This document shows, one piece after another, positions 9,877 to 18,969 of a stretch of DNA of 64,000 nucleotides. The notes below the pieces were generated by a model, which worked only from the letters and a program-made list of their open reading frames with translations, ran no database searches and was not told where the DNA came from. Numbering within the stretch: position 1 is the first letter of the stretch; the number at the start of each line of letters is the position of its first letter. The position numbers and the translations under genes are program-made. The stretch lies in assembly GCF_000424285.1 (NCBI RefSeq), contig NZ_AUJP01000003.1, forward strand, positions 124,001-188,000, written 5' to 3'. The DNA is from Butyrivibrio sp. MB2005 (GTDB lineage Bacteria; Bacillota; Clostridia; Lachnospirales; Lachnospiraceae).

Positions 9877-9921
9877 GCGTCAAAAGGCATGACTTTATAT
9901 AGAAACTCTATGCTACGACGC
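9877..9921 (+). repeat. inverted repeat in the def leader
   Basis: GCGTC (9877-9881) and GCAT (9887-9890) pair with ATGC (9910-9913) and GACGC (9917-9921), giving a two-part stem 36 bases upstream of the def Shine-Dalgarno sequence. No T-run follows, so it is more likely a leader structure than a terminator. Confidence 0.35.
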
Positions 9922-9965
9922 ATTTGGATAAAGTAAATGAATTGTTTTAAGGAAAGGTAGTAAAT

Positions 9966-10457
9966 ATGGCACTTAGAGAAATCAGAGAATATGGAGATGA
10001 CGTTCTTGCACGCCCCTGCAAAGAGGTAAAAGAGGTTACTCCCAGAATCCGTGAACTTATAAATGATATGTTTGAGACAATGTACGACGCTAACGGCGTT
10101 GGTCTTGCAGCACCTCAGGTAGGTGTTTTAAAGAGAATCGTTGTTATCGACTGTTCTCCTGAGGGAGAGGATCCTCATCTTCTCATCAATCCTGTAATCT
10201 TAGAGACAAGCGGAGAGCAGACAGGCTACGAGGGATGTCTTTCACTTCCCGGTAAGTCAGGCGTTGTTACAAGACCTAACTATGTGAAGGTTAAGGCCTT
10301 TGATATTGATATGAAACCCTTTGAGCTTGAGGGAACAGAGCTTCTTGCAAGAGCTATCTGTCATGAGTGCGATCACCTTGACGGACACATGTATGTTGAG
10401 AAGGTTGAGGGAGATCTTGTTGATAACGAGGAACTTCAGCAGCCTGATGCGGAATAA
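9966..10457 (+). CDS. def: peptide deformylase
   Basis: Peptide deformylase removes the formyl group from the N-terminal methionine of new proteins and works upstream of methionine aminopeptidase. All three catalytic motifs are present: GVGLAAPQVG near residue 45, EGCLSLPG near residue 89 with the metal-binding cysteine, and HECDHLDG near residue 133 with the two metal-binding histidines and the catalytic glutamate. The 163-residue length and acidic tail are usual. AAGGAAAGG precedes the start. fmt, encoding the enzyme that adds the formyl group, is two genes downstream, a common functional pairing. Confidence 0.95.
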   Translation: MALREIREYGDDVLARPCKEVKEVTPRIRELINDMFETMYDANGVGLAAPQVGVLKRIVVIDCSPEGEDPHLLINPVILETSGEQTGYEGCLSLPGKSGVVTRPNYVKVKAFDIDMKPFELEGTELLARAICHECDHLDGHMYVEKVEGDLVDNEELQQPDAE

Positions 10458-10486
10458 ATTCCGAAAGAGCAGAGTTTGGCTCAATT

Positions 10487-12142
10487 ATGCAGAGTGAGAA
10501 AAGTATGAAAAAACAAAAGACTAAAAGCGGTAAGGCCGGAAAAGTCCTTGGAATCATGCTTGGTATTCTTGCTGTTACTTATGTGGGGATTTCTATATAT
10601 TTTACGAAGCATTATCTTTTTAATACCTTCGTTAATGATACCCCGGCATACAATATGACGGCGAAGGATATTGAAGAGGAGATTGCAAGCGGACTAAGAA
10701 AATATGTGCTAACTATAGACGCCAGGGGTGGTATCACGCAGACACTGACCTCTGACGATATTAGCTTATCACTTCAGGTGGATGGACAATTTGATAAGGC
10801 TTTAAAAGAGCAGAAGCCCTTCCTGTGGCCTGCATATCTTTTTAAGGAAACCCATCTTACCACCGATGATATAGTCGTATATTCAAGAGAGGTTGCAGCT
10901 GAAAAAATAAGCAGCCTTAGTATCTTTGATGCTGAGAATGTCATCGCACCTGTGGATGCACATTTGTCAGAGGATACCGGTGAAGAGGGTTTTTACATTA
11001 TTCCTGAGGAGCTGGGACAGAGCCCGGTAAAGGATACCGTAATTTCTGAGATCTGTGCGGCTTTGGACGTACTTGAAGCACAGGTTACACTTAGCGATGA
11101 ATGCTACGAGAAGCCTGCCATCACATCAGACAATCAGGAGCTTAATGATCTTTGCAACAATCTGAATGTATATTGCAAAGCTTCAATAACATACGAATTC
11201 GGCGATGAAACTGTGGTGGTTGACGGCACAGTTATTAAGGACTGGTGCAACATTGAAGGTCAGAGCGTAAGCTTTGATGAAGAGCAGGTTAAGGAATTCG
11301 TAAAGAGCCTTTCAAGACAGTATGACACCTTTGGCAGGGACAGAACCATCATATCCCATAGCGGCGAAGAGGTCACAGTTCAGGGCGGCGATTACGGATG
11401 GTGGATGGATAGAACAACTGAAGCCAACGAACTTTTAGAAGCCATAAAAACCGGTTACAGAGGCACAAGAACCCCTGTATATTTTGGAACTGCCCTTACA
11501 TACGGCGCTACTGATTATGGCAATTCTTATGTAGAAATTGATCTCACAAGTCAGCACTTGTGGGTTTATAAGGACGGACAGGAAGTCATTGATTCTGACT
11601 TTGTATCCGGCTGTGTTAATAAGGGAAGAACTACTCCAAGAGGCACCTATGGTATCACTTATAAAGAAAGGGATGCCACTCTTGTAGGTGAGAACTATTC
11701 ATCAGCTGTTAAATACTGGATGCCCTTTAACGGCAACGTGGGCATGCACGATGCAAGCTGGAGATCGGAATTCGGTGGATGGATATATATCACAGACGGA
11801 TCCCACGGATGTATCAATCTTCCGACAGATAAGGCGGCTGAGATATTTGAGATTGTAGAAAAGGGCGAAGCTGTATTTGTATACGGCGGCAAAACTGAGC
11901 CCGAAGCAGTTGTCACTGCACAGATCGTTGATTCAGCTACAGGAGAAGTTACTACCAAACGTGTACCTGCAAGTGTAGCTGCAGAACAGGGACTTACAGT
12001 TATACCGGACCCTGTACCGGAAACACCGGCAGAGACACCCGCAGCAGAGACACCTGCTGCAGAGGCTGCGCCTGCTCAGTCGACTCCTGAAGGAGATGCG
12101 TCCGCAGAAACTGTACCGGTGGAGCAGGATTCTGCTCAATAA
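10487..12142 (+). CDS. L,D-transpeptidase (YkuD family) with peptidoglycan-binding domain
   Basis: This predicted cell-wall enzyme forms or remodels 3-3 cross-links, or anchors material to peptidoglycan, outside the membrane. A basic start followed by one hydrophobic helix (about residues 24-42) gives an N-terminal anchor. The centre (residues 60-330) looks like the PG_binding_4 module found in VanW/YkuD proteins. The YkuD catalytic motif SHGCINLP puts the nucleophilic cysteine at residue 442. The last 75 residues are rich in Pro, Ala, Thr and Glu. Two starts are possible, ATG 10487 and ATG 10505 (MKKQKT), and neither has a strong ribosome-binding site. It lies between def and fmt. Confidence 0.9.
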   Translation: MQSEKSMKKQKTKSGKAGKVLGIMLGILAVTYVGISIYFTKHYLFNTFVNDTPAYNMTAKDIEEEIASGLRKYVLTIDARGGITQTLTSDDISLSLQVDGQFDKALKEQKPFLWPAYLFKETHLTTDDIVVYSREVAAEKISSLSIFDAENVIAPVDAHLSEDTGEEGFYIIPEELGQSPVKDTVISEICAALDVLEAQVTLSDECYEKPAITSDNQELNDLCNNLNVYCKASITYEFGDETVVVDGTVIKDWCNIEGQSVSFDEEQVKEFVKSLSRQYDTFGRDRTIISHSGEEVTVQGGDYGWWMDRTTEANELLEAIKTGYRGTRTPVYFGTALTYGATDYGNSYVEIDLTSQHLWVYKDGQEVIDSDFVSGCVNKGRTTPRGTYGITYKERDATLVGENYSSAVKYWMPFNGNVGMHDASWRSEFGGWIYITDGSHGCINLPTDKAAEIFEIVEKGEAVFVYGGKTEPEAVVTAQIVDSATGEVTTKRVPASVAAEQGLTVIPDPVPETPAETPAAETPAAEAAPAQSTPEGDASAETVPVEQDSAQ

Positions 12143-12162
12143 GGGACGATTAAGGAGAATAA

Positions 12163-13092
12163 ATGAAAGTAGTATACATGGGAACGCCGGACTTTGCAGT
12201 TGCGGCGCTTGAAAAAATAATAGAAGCAGGGCATGAAGTAGTGGCAGTTGTCACACAGCCCGACAGACCAAAGGGGAGAGGTAAGGAGCTTGCCATATCT
12301 CCTGTAAAGGAATGTGCCCTTAAGCATGACCTTAGAATTATGCAGCCTGAGAAGGTCAGAGAGGCATCTGTAGTTGCCGAGCTTAAGGCTCTTGATGCTG
12401 ACATCTTTGTAGTTGCTGCCTTTGGACAGATTTTGTCCCAGGAGGTTTTGGATATACCTAAGTACGGTTGTGTGAATATACATGCATCTCTTCTTCCTAA
12501 GTACAGAGGTGCTGCGCCAATTCAGATGGCGATCTTAAATGGTGATAAAGAGACCGGAGTTACCATAATGCAGATGAATGCAGGAATGGATACCGGTGAT
12601 ATCCTTGTTACCAAGACTCTTCCCATTGAGGATGAGGATACAGCAGGAACTTTATTTGATAAGCTCATGTATCTTGGTGCAGACCTGATAGTAGAGGCGC
12701 TGCCTAAAATCGAAGCAGGCGAACTGACTCCGGTTCCTCAGGATGATTCTCTTAGCACAAAGTGCGGTAAGATCAGTAAAGAGATGGGACAGATTGACTT
12801 TAACAAGTCAGCTCGTGAGATATTTAACCTGGTAAGAGGCATGAGCCCCTGGCCAAGTGCATATACCAAACTTAATGGAAAGATGCTGAAAATCTGGAAG
12901 GTTAAGCCTATAGAAGGCGCTGCTGATGGAACTCCGGGAACCGTTTATGAAGTGAAAAAGGATTCTATCATCGTGAACACAGGAGATGGACTTCTTGAGA
13001 TAACAGAGCTTCAGCTCGAAGGTAAAAAGCGCATGAGTGTTAAGGATTTCCTTCTTGGATACAGTATAATTGCCGGGGATAAGCTTGGTTAA
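12163..13092 (+). CDS. fmt: methionyl-tRNA formyltransferase
   Basis: Fmt formylates Met-tRNA for translation initiation using 10-formyltetrahydrofolate. The N-terminal formyltransferase domain starts with MGTPDFAV and has the conserved folate-binding region SLLPKYRGAAPIQ near residue 110 and the GMDTGDIL motif. The C-terminal tRNA-binding domain follows from about residue 205. The 309-residue length is typical. TTAAGGAGAAT precedes ATG at 12163, only 20 bases after the L,D-transpeptidase stop, so the two are likely in one operon with def upstream. Confidence 0.95.
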   Translation: MKVVYMGTPDFAVAALEKIIEAGHEVVAVVTQPDRPKGRGKELAISPVKECALKHDLRIMQPEKVREASVVAELKALDADIFVVAAFGQILSQEVLDIPKYGCVNIHASLLPKYRGAAPIQMAILNGDKETGVTIMQMNAGMDTGDILVTKTLPIEDEDTAGTLFDKLMYLGADLIVEALPKIEAGELTPVPQDDSLSTKCGKISKEMGQIDFNKSAREIFNLVRGMSPWPSAYTKLNGKMLKIWKVKPIEGAADGTPGTVYEVKKDSIIVNTGDGLLEITELQLEGKKRMSVKDFLLGYSIIAGDKLG

Positions 13093-13095
13093 GAC

Positions 13096-13172
13096 ACATT
13101 TTGAACATGAAAATATCTTATATTTAAGAAAAGATAGCGTGACCAGATTATGAACACGCCTGTTTAAAATGT
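13096..13172 (+). repeat. long inverted repeat between fmt and the zinc peptidase gene
   Basis: ACATTTTGAACA (13096-13107) pairs with TGTTTAAAATGT (13161-13172) with one wobble pair. An inner stem is formed by GCGTG (13137-13141) and CACGC (13155-13159). The structure fills most of the gap and ends a few bases before the Shine-Dalgarno sequence AAAGGAGG. It could be a processing or regulatory element. There is no clear T-run. Confidence 0.5.
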
Positions 13173-13191
13173 TTTAAAGGAGGAAGCAGAC

Positions 13192-13911
13192 ATGTATGCT
13201 AACTATGGATATGTGACCAGGGGAATGTACTTTGACAGTACCTATATTTTAGTTCTTATCGGTGCGCTTTTGTGTATCATTGCCAGCGCAAGGGTAAAGA
13301 CTACCTACAGTAAATATGCCAGAGTCCGCAGTATGAGCGGAATGACCGGAGCACAGGCAGCACATGAGATTCTTAGAAGAAACGGAATAATGGATGTGCA
13401 GATTCAGCATGTGTCCGGTAATCTTACTGATCACTATGATCCCAGAACCAAAACAGTGAATCTTTCAGATGCAACCTATGGTTCAAACAGTGTGGCTGCA
13501 ATAGGCGTTGCGGCCCATGAGTGCGGACACGTACTGCAGCACCATACAGGATACTTACCCATAAGCATTCGCTCAGCTCTTGTGCCTGCTGCGAATATCG
13601 GCTCAAAGCTTGGAATCCCGATCATTATGCTCGGCCTGATTATTGGAATTTCACCTCTTGCAAAAATAGGTGTATGGGTATTTGCCCTTGCTGTTCTTTT
13701 CCAGATTGTTACTCTTCCTGTAGAGTTCGATGCATCTCACAGAGCGCTTGTTATGCTTGGCGAGTATGGAATTCTCGGAGATGATGAACTGGTTCATACC
13801 AAAAAGGTTTTAGGCGCAGCGGCACTTACCTATGTTGCGGCAGCAGCTTCATCAGTTTTACAGCTTCTTAGACTTATTATGATCACAGGAACCGGAAGAA
13901 GGCGTGACTAA
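13192..13911 (+). CDS. membrane zinc metallopeptidase, YugP family
   Basis: This 239-residue membrane protein belongs to the YugP-like neutral zinc metallopeptidases (PF04298 type) of Firmicutes, whose substrates are unknown to me. The zinc motif HECGH starts at residue 109. Hydrophobic segments lie near residues 15-33, 148-170 and 205-228. The central region before the motif (SGMTGAQAAHEILRRNG, then LSDATYGS) is conserved in this family. A strong AAAGGAGGAAG precedes the ATG. The stop is 1 base from the start of the rsmB spacer, so it is cotranscribed with rsmB. Confidence 0.9.
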   Translation: MYANYGYVTRGMYFDSTYILVLIGALLCIIASARVKTTYSKYARVRSMSGMTGAQAAHEILRRNGIMDVQIQHVSGNLTDHYDPRTKTVNLSDATYGSNSVAAIGVAAHECGHVLQHHTGYLPISIRSALVPAANIGSKLGIPIIMLGLIIGISPLAKIGVWVFALAVLFQIVTLPVEFDASHRALVMLGEYGILGDDELVHTKKVLGAAALTYVAAAASSVLQLLRLIMITGTGRRRD

Positions 13912-13914
13912 TTT

Positions 13915-15297
13915 ATGGCAGAAAAGGTAAATGAGAGAAAAATTGCATTAGACATTCTCTTAGAGATGGAGGATTCCTCCAATCATGAGTTTTCTACTAT
14001 CAAAAGAGTTCTTGACCGCTACGATTATCTTGATACCAAAAGCAAAGCTTTTATTAAGTATCTGGCAGGGGGAACTGTTGAGAGGAAGCTTACTCTTGAC
14101 TATGTCATAAATCAGTTTTCCAAGACGCCCACTGAAAAGATGGCACTGCCAATATTGCTGATCCTCAGGATGAGTGTGTACCAGATTCTTTTTATGGATT
14201 CTGTTCCCGATTCTGCAGCGGTAAATGAAGCTGTAAAGCTTACAGCAAAGCGCCATTTTGTGGGACTTAAGGGATTTGTAAACGGAGTCCTCAGAAATAT
14301 CTCAAGGAAAAAGGATAAGATCGACTGGCCTGAGCCGGGGATAACAAGAGAGAGTAAAGCCTACTATCTGTCAATTAAATATTCACAGCCTGAGTGGCTT
14401 GCAGGCAGATGGATAGGTGATTACGGTATAGAGCAGACAGAGAAGATTTTCAGGTTCTTTTTAAAGACAAGACCTGTTTCCATTAGATTTAGCAGAAGAC
14501 TTGAGACAGAGGAATTAAAGTCTCTTATAGCTGAAATGAAAAAGGCAAATAACGGCAATATAGTTCTTAAGATGAATGAGATTTTGCCTTATGCCATGGA
14601 CCTTTATCATACGGATAATATCAGATATCTGCCCGGTTACGACGAGGGAGCATTCCTTGTTCAGGATATCAGCTCAATGCTTGTATGCGAGCTTGCCGGC
14701 ATAAAAACTGACAACACAGTTGTGGATGTGTGCTCAGCTCCCGGAGGAAAGAGTCTTCATGCAGCAGATAAGCTTAAAGGAACCGGTCAGGTAATAGCAA
14801 GAGACCTGTCTGCAAATAAGTGCATGATTATACGTGAAAACGTTAATAGAATGCGAGCAGCCAATGTGACGGTAGAGCAGTATGATGCCGAGAAGCATGA
14901 TGAAAAAATGGAGTCTGCAGCAGACGTACTTCTCTGTGACCTTCCCTGTTCAGGGCTTGGTGTTATTGGCAGAAAGCCTGACATTAAGATGAATACCGAC
15001 GAGGAATCCATTCGTAGTCTCCAGGAGAAACAAAGGAATATCCTGAATGCTGTATGGAATTATGTAAAGCCCGGCGGAATCATGATGTACAGCACCTGTA
15101 CAGTTGCTAAGGAAGAGAACGAGGACAACGTAAAGTGGATCCTTGAGAATCTTCCCTTTGAGCCTGTTGATCTTACAGATAAGCTTCCTGAAAAGATGAA
15201 GAGTATCGATACTGCGAAGGATGGATACATTCAGATTTTACCGGGAGAATTTGAAACAGACGGATTCTTCATTGCAAAGTTCAGACGCAAGGAATGA
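13915..15297 (+). CDS. rsmB: 16S rRNA m5C967 methyltransferase RsmB
   Basis: RsmB methylates C967 of 16S rRNA using S-adenosylmethionine. Residues 1-130 form the NusB-like RNA-binding domain. The Rossmann methyltransferase domain has VDVCSAPGGKS near residue 265. The two catalytic cysteines are in DLPCSGLG and STCTV. The 460-residue length is normal. ATG at 13915 lies three bases after the stop of the zinc peptidase gene, so translation is probably coupled. rlmN, another RNA methyltransferase, follows after a 78-base gap that contains a hairpin. Confidence 0.94.
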   Translation: MAEKVNERKIALDILLEMEDSSNHEFSTIKRVLDRYDYLDTKSKAFIKYLAGGTVERKLTLDYVINQFSKTPTEKMALPILLILRMSVYQILFMDSVPDSAAVNEAVKLTAKRHFVGLKGFVNGVLRNISRKKDKIDWPEPGITRESKAYYLSIKYSQPEWLAGRWIGDYGIEQTEKIFRFFLKTRPVSIRFSRRLETEELKSLIAEMKKANNGNIVLKMNEILPYAMDLYHTDNIRYLPGYDEGAFLVQDISSMLVCELAGIKTDNTVVDVCSAPGGKSLHAADKLKGTGQVIARDLSANKCMIIRENVNRMRAANVTVEQYDAEKHDEKMESAADVLLCDLPCSGLGVIGRKPDIKMNTDEESIRSLQEKQRNILNAVWNYVKPGGIMMYSTCTVAKEENEDNVKWILENLPFEPVDLTDKLPEKMKSIDTAKDGYIQILPGEFETDGFFIAKFRRKE

Positions 15298-15323
15298 TAA
15301 ATTGCAGTAAATGATTTAGCGTA

Positions 15324-15350
15324 TGCCAACAGCAGCAATGCTTCTTGGCA
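15324..15350 (+). repeat. hairpin upstream of rlmN
   Basis: TGCCAA (15324-15329) pairs with TTGGCA (15345-15350) around a 15-base loop, followed by GGACATATTTTTAT. It may be a weak terminator of the preceding run or a leader element of rlmN. Confidence 0.4.
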
Positions 15351-15375
15351 GGACATATTTTTATAGGAATAGATT

Positions 15376-16416
15376 TTGGAAAAGATAGATATTAAATCTC
15401 TTACAAAAGAGGAACTGACAAATAAAATTAAGGAAATGGGTGAGTCCGGCTTTAGGGCCGGACAAATCTATGATTGGATGCATAAAAAGCAGGCAAGAAG
15501 CTTTGATGAGATGACAAACCTCTCTAAAGCTCTTAGGGATAAGCTTGCCACAGAGTGCGATTTTGTATCCCTTCGTATCGAAAGAGTTCAGGAATCTGCC
15601 ATAGATGGCACAAGGAAATATCTCTTTGCTCTTTCAGACGGGAACCTTATCGAGAGTGTTTTCATGAAGTACAAATTTGGAAACAGCGTATGCGTATCCT
15701 CTCAGGTGGGCTGCAGAATGGGATGCAGATTCTGTGCATCCACGCTGGACGGCGTTGAGCGTAATCTTACAGCATCTGAGATTCTTGATCAGATATATTC
15801 CATTATGAAGGATACGGGAGAAAAGATATCCCGCGTTGTTGTCATGGGAAGCGGAGAGCCTCTTGATAACTACGATAATATTCTTAGATTTATTCAGCTT
15901 TTATCTGATGAGAACGGCCTTAATATGGGACAGAGAAATATTACTGTTTCTACCTGCGGAATAGTTCCTAACATGTATAAGCTGGCAGATGAAGAGCTCC
16001 AGATCAATCTGGCAATCTCTCTTCATGCTTCCAATCAGGCAAAGCGGCAGGAGCTTATGCCCATAGCTAACAAGTATTCAATTGATGAGCTTATGGATGC
16101 CTGCAGGAATTATTTTGAAAAAACAGGAAGACAGCTTACCTTCGAGTATTCACTTGTAGGCGGAGTTAACGATACCGATGATGATGCGGACGAACTGGCA
16201 GCATTACTTTCTGATTTAAACTGCGTGGTCAATCTGATTCCTGTTAATCCTATTAAGGAAAGAGATTTCGTAGAGAGTACAAGGAAGCGCGTTCTTGATT
16301 TCCAAAAGCGTCTTGAAAAGCGCCGTATAAATGCCACTGTTCGTAGAGAGATGGGACGTGATATTGATGGCGCATGCGGACAGCTCAGAAGAAGACATAT
16401 AGAAGAAAATTCCTGA
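15376..16416 (+). CDS. rlmN: dual-specificity 23S rRNA/tRNA adenine-C2 methyltransferase RlmN
   Basis: RlmN is a radical SAM enzyme that methylates A2503 of 23S rRNA and A37 of some tRNAs. The cluster motif CRMGCRFC (CX3CX2C) is near residue 115, and the C-terminal catalytic cysteine is in DGACGQL near residue 337. The family features GEPLDNY and SLHA are also present. The start is a TTG at 15376 with AGGA eight bases upstream. No ATG is available nearby, and the protein begins MEKIDIKSL as expected for the family. The 346 residues match family length. Likely the end of the rsmB unit. Confidence 0.94.
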   Translation: MEKIDIKSLTKEELTNKIKEMGESGFRAGQIYDWMHKKQARSFDEMTNLSKALRDKLATECDFVSLRIERVQESAIDGTRKYLFALSDGNLIESVFMKYKFGNSVCVSSQVGCRMGCRFCASTLDGVERNLTASEILDQIYSIMKDTGEKISRVVVMGSGEPLDNYDNILRFIQLLSDENGLNMGQRNITVSTCGIVPNMYKLADEELQINLAISLHASNQAKRQELMPIANKYSIDELMDACRNYFEKTGRQLTFEYSLVGGVNDTDDDADELAALLSDLNCVVNLIPVNPIKERDFVESTRKRVLDFQKRLEKRRINATVRREMGRDIDGACGQLRRRHIEENS

Positions 16417-16450
16417 GACAGGGAACTGATTTGATTAAAGAGTTTTCCTA

Positions 16451-16502
16451 AAGTAAACTGTATTGTGGATTTTGGCAAGATGACAATGTAAACAGTTTAC
16501 TT
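16451..16502 (+). promoter_or_regulatory. inverted repeat abutting the degV Shine-Dalgarno site
   Basis: AAGTAAACTGT (16451-16461) is the exact reverse complement of ACAGTTTACTT (16492-16502), and the inner ATTGT and ACAAT extend the pairing. The right arm touches the ribosome-binding site TTAAGGAG. It could be an operator for a lipid-responsive repressor, given that DegV proteins bind fatty acids, or an RNA hairpin controlling translation. Confidence 0.5.
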
Positions 16503-16514
16503 AAGGAGATTATT

Positions 16515-17366
16515 ATGGCAATCAGAATTATTACCGATTCAGCAAGTGACATACCACAGGATAAAGCAAAGGAGTGGGGAATCACAGTTATACCTCTCAA
16601 AGTCCGCTTTGGTGAAGAGGAGTTTTTGGATGGAGTGACCCTTACAAGTGATATGTTTTACTCAAGACTGGTTGAGTCGGATGAGCTTCCAAAGACCAGT
16701 CAGATTCCGCCCTTCGAATTCGAAGAGGAGTTTAGAAAGGCAGTGGAAGCAGGGGATGATGTTATATGTATGACATTGTCTTCCGGAGTTTCAGGATGCT
16801 ATCAGAGTGCCTGTATAGCAGCTGAAGAGTTTGATGGAAAAGTAAGAGTTATAGATACCATGCAGTTTTGCATATCTGAGTACATCATTGTTCAGAGAGC
16901 GGTTCAGCTTAGAGACGAAGGCAAAAGTGCAGATGAGATAACACAGATCATAGAAGGAGAGAAGAAGTTCGCCAGAGTCATTTCTGTTTTTGACACATTG
17001 GAATACCTTAAAATGGGCGGGAGAATTTCTTCTGCTGCAGCCATGGCAGGTGGCATATTATCCATAAAGCCTGTTGTTACCATTGAAAACGGTGTCGTTG
17101 CCGTTGTGGGAAAAGCAAGAGGGTCAAAAAATGGTAATAATATGTTGATTCAGTATATTGATAAACACGGCGGAATAGATTATGATAAACCGATGTGCTT
17201 AGCATACTCCGGATTATCGGATGAGTTTCTTTTAAAATATAAAGAAGACAGTAAACATCTATATTTAGATTACGTGGATGATATTCCGATAGAGCATGTT
17301 GGTGCCACAATAGGCACATACGCCGGCCCCGGTGCTATAGCATGTGCATATTTTCATAAGAACTAA
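16515..17366 (+). CDS. DegV family fatty-acid-binding protein (FakB-like)
   Basis: DegV proteins bind a fatty acid and, as FakB, present it to the kinase FakA for phospholipid synthesis. The 283-residue protein has the family start IRIITDSASDIP, the fatty-acid pocket motif TLSSGVSG near residue 93, and the middle segment EYLKMGGRIS near residue 163. No FakA kinase gene is in the window. TTAAGGAG precedes the ATG. The long inverted repeat directly upstream is likely regulatory. A second, rather different DegV gene lies at 38171, suggesting proteins with different acyl preferences. Confidence 0.92.
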   Translation: MAIRIITDSASDIPQDKAKEWGITVIPLKVRFGEEEFLDGVTLTSDMFYSRLVESDELPKTSQIPPFEFEEEFRKAVEAGDDVICMTLSSGVSGCYQSACIAAEEFDGKVRVIDTMQFCISEYIIVQRAVQLRDEGKSADEITQIIEGEKKFARVISVFDTLEYLKMGGRISSAAAMAGGILSIKPVVTIENGVVAVVGKARGSKNGNNMLIQYIDKHGGIDYDKPMCLAYSGLSDEFLLKYKEDSKHLYLDYVDDIPIEHVGATIGTYAGPGAIACAYFHKN

Positions 17367-17386
17367 GATATGAGAAAGGAATAACG

Positions 17387-18868
17387 ATGAAAAAGGCATT
17401 TGATAATGACAAGTACATTTCCATGCAGTCTGAGAAGATTCGCGAGAGAATCGGACAGTTCGGCGGAAAGCTCTATATGGAATTTGGAGGTAAGCTGTTT
17501 GATGATTATCATGCATCAAGAGTACTTCCCGGATTTCAGCCGGATTCAAAGATCCGCATGCTTACTCAGATCAAGGAAGACGTTGAGGTAGTAATTGCCA
17601 TCAACGCAGGCGATATCGAGAAGAACAAGGTAAGAGGCGATCTTGGTATCACTTATGATATGGATGTACTGAGACTTATTGATGCTTTTCATGATTATGG
17701 TCTCTATGTGGGTTCCGTTGTTCTTACAAGATATGACGGAACAGATACCGTAATCGCATATCAGAAAAAGCTTGAGAGCCTTGGTATCAAGGTTTACAAG
17801 CACTATACAATTCCCGGATATCCTTCAAACATTCCGCTTATCATCAGCGATGAGGGATACGGCAAAAACGAATACATCGAGACAAAGCATTCACTGGTTG
17901 TTGTTACAGCTCCCGGCCCCGGAAGCGGAAAAATGGCTGTATGTCTTTCACAGCTTTATCATGAAAACATCCATGGTGTTAAGGCAGGTTATGCGAAGTT
18001 TGAGACCTTCCCTATCTGGAATATCCCGCTTCAGCATCCTGTAAACCTCGCTTACGAGGCAGCTACAGTGGATCTTGCTGATATGAACATGATCGATCCT
18101 TATCATCTTGAGGCATACGGAGTTTCAACAGTTAACTACAACCGTGACGTTGCTGTTTTCCCTGTGCTTAATACAATGTTCAAGCAGATTTACGGTGATT
18201 CACCTTACAAGTCACCCACAGATATGGGTGTAAATATGGCAGGTAACTGCATCATTGATGATGAGGCAGCTCAGGCAGCAGGTAAGCAGGAGATCCTCAG
18301 AAGATATTATAAGGAGCTCTGTGAAAAGAGAAAGGGAGACAGCTCTCAGGAGCGTATCGACCAGCTTGAGCTTATCATGCAGAAGGCAGGCTGCACTGTT
18401 CAGGACAGACCAGTAGTTTCAGCTTCTAATCTCAAGGCTGAACTTACAGGTGCTCCCGCAGCTGCAATAGAGCTTCCTGACGGACAGGTTATCACAGGTA
18501 AGACAAGCGCTCTTATGGGTGCTACCAGTGCCATGGTATTAAATGCCCTTAAGACTCTGGCAGGAATTCCTGATGAAGTTCAGCTCATTGCTCCTTCAAT
18601 CATCGAGCCTATCCAGGATCTGAAGGTACAGCACCTTGGCGGACACAACCCTCACCTTCATGTAGGAGAGATACTTATCGCGCTTACAATCTGCGCAGCT
18701 ACAGATCCGCAGGCTAAGGCAGCTATTGATCAGCTTGGCAAACTCAGAGGACTTGAGGTTCATTCAACAGTTATCCTTTCACCTGTTGATGAGAACACCT
18801 TCCACAAGCTTGGTGTTAACCTTACATGTGAAGCTAAGTATCAGACCAAGAAGCTTTATCACGGCTGA
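17387..18868 (+). CDS. DUF1846 domain protein
   Basis: This 493-residue protein belongs to the DUF1846 family, widespread in Firmicutes and of no assigned function. The sequence starts with the characteristic KKAFDNDKYI and is nearly full-domain. It has a glycine-rich loop APGPGSGK near residue 182 that looks nucleotide-binding. The family fold is reported to include a Rossmann-like half, but the reaction is unknown to me. It starts 20 bases after degV with AAAGGAATAACG as its ribosome-binding site, so the two genes are likely cotranscribed. Codon use is that of a well-expressed gene. Confidence 0.92.
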   Translation: MKKAFDNDKYISMQSEKIRERIGQFGGKLYMEFGGKLFDDYHASRVLPGFQPDSKIRMLTQIKEDVEVVIAINAGDIEKNKVRGDLGITYDMDVLRLIDAFHDYGLYVGSVVLTRYDGTDTVIAYQKKLESLGIKVYKHYTIPGYPSNIPLIISDEGYGKNEYIETKHSLVVVTAPGPGSGKMAVCLSQLYHENIHGVKAGYAKFETFPIWNIPLQHPVNLAYEAATVDLADMNMIDPYHLEAYGVSTVNYNRDVAVFPVLNTMFKQIYGDSPYKSPTDMGVNMAGNCIIDDEAAQAAGKQEILRRYYKELCEKRKGDSSQERIDQLELIMQKAGCTVQDRPVVSASNLKAELTGAPAAAIELPDGQVITGKTSALMGATSAMVLNALKTLAGIPDEVQLIAPSIIEPIQDLKVQHLGGHNPHLHVGEILIALTICAATDPQAKAAIDQLGKLRGLEVHSTVILSPVDENTFHKLGVNLTCEAKYQTKKLYHG

Positions 18869-18931
18869 TTTAGTAGCGTTTTAACATTAGATTTTTAGCG
18901 ATATTTTATGGATTAATAATTTTTATAAATG

Positions 18932-18969
18932 AACCCCGGTGGTATAATAATTACTATACAACCGGGGTG
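18932..18969 (+). terminator. hairpin after DUF1846 gene, with a -10 element in its loop
   Basis: AACCCCGGT (18932-18940) pairs with ACCGGGGT (18961-18968), followed by GTTTCT. The loop contains TGGTATAAT (18940-18948), a perfect extended -10 element, so this short region may both terminate the upstream operon and start the 149-residue gene. Confidence 0.55.
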
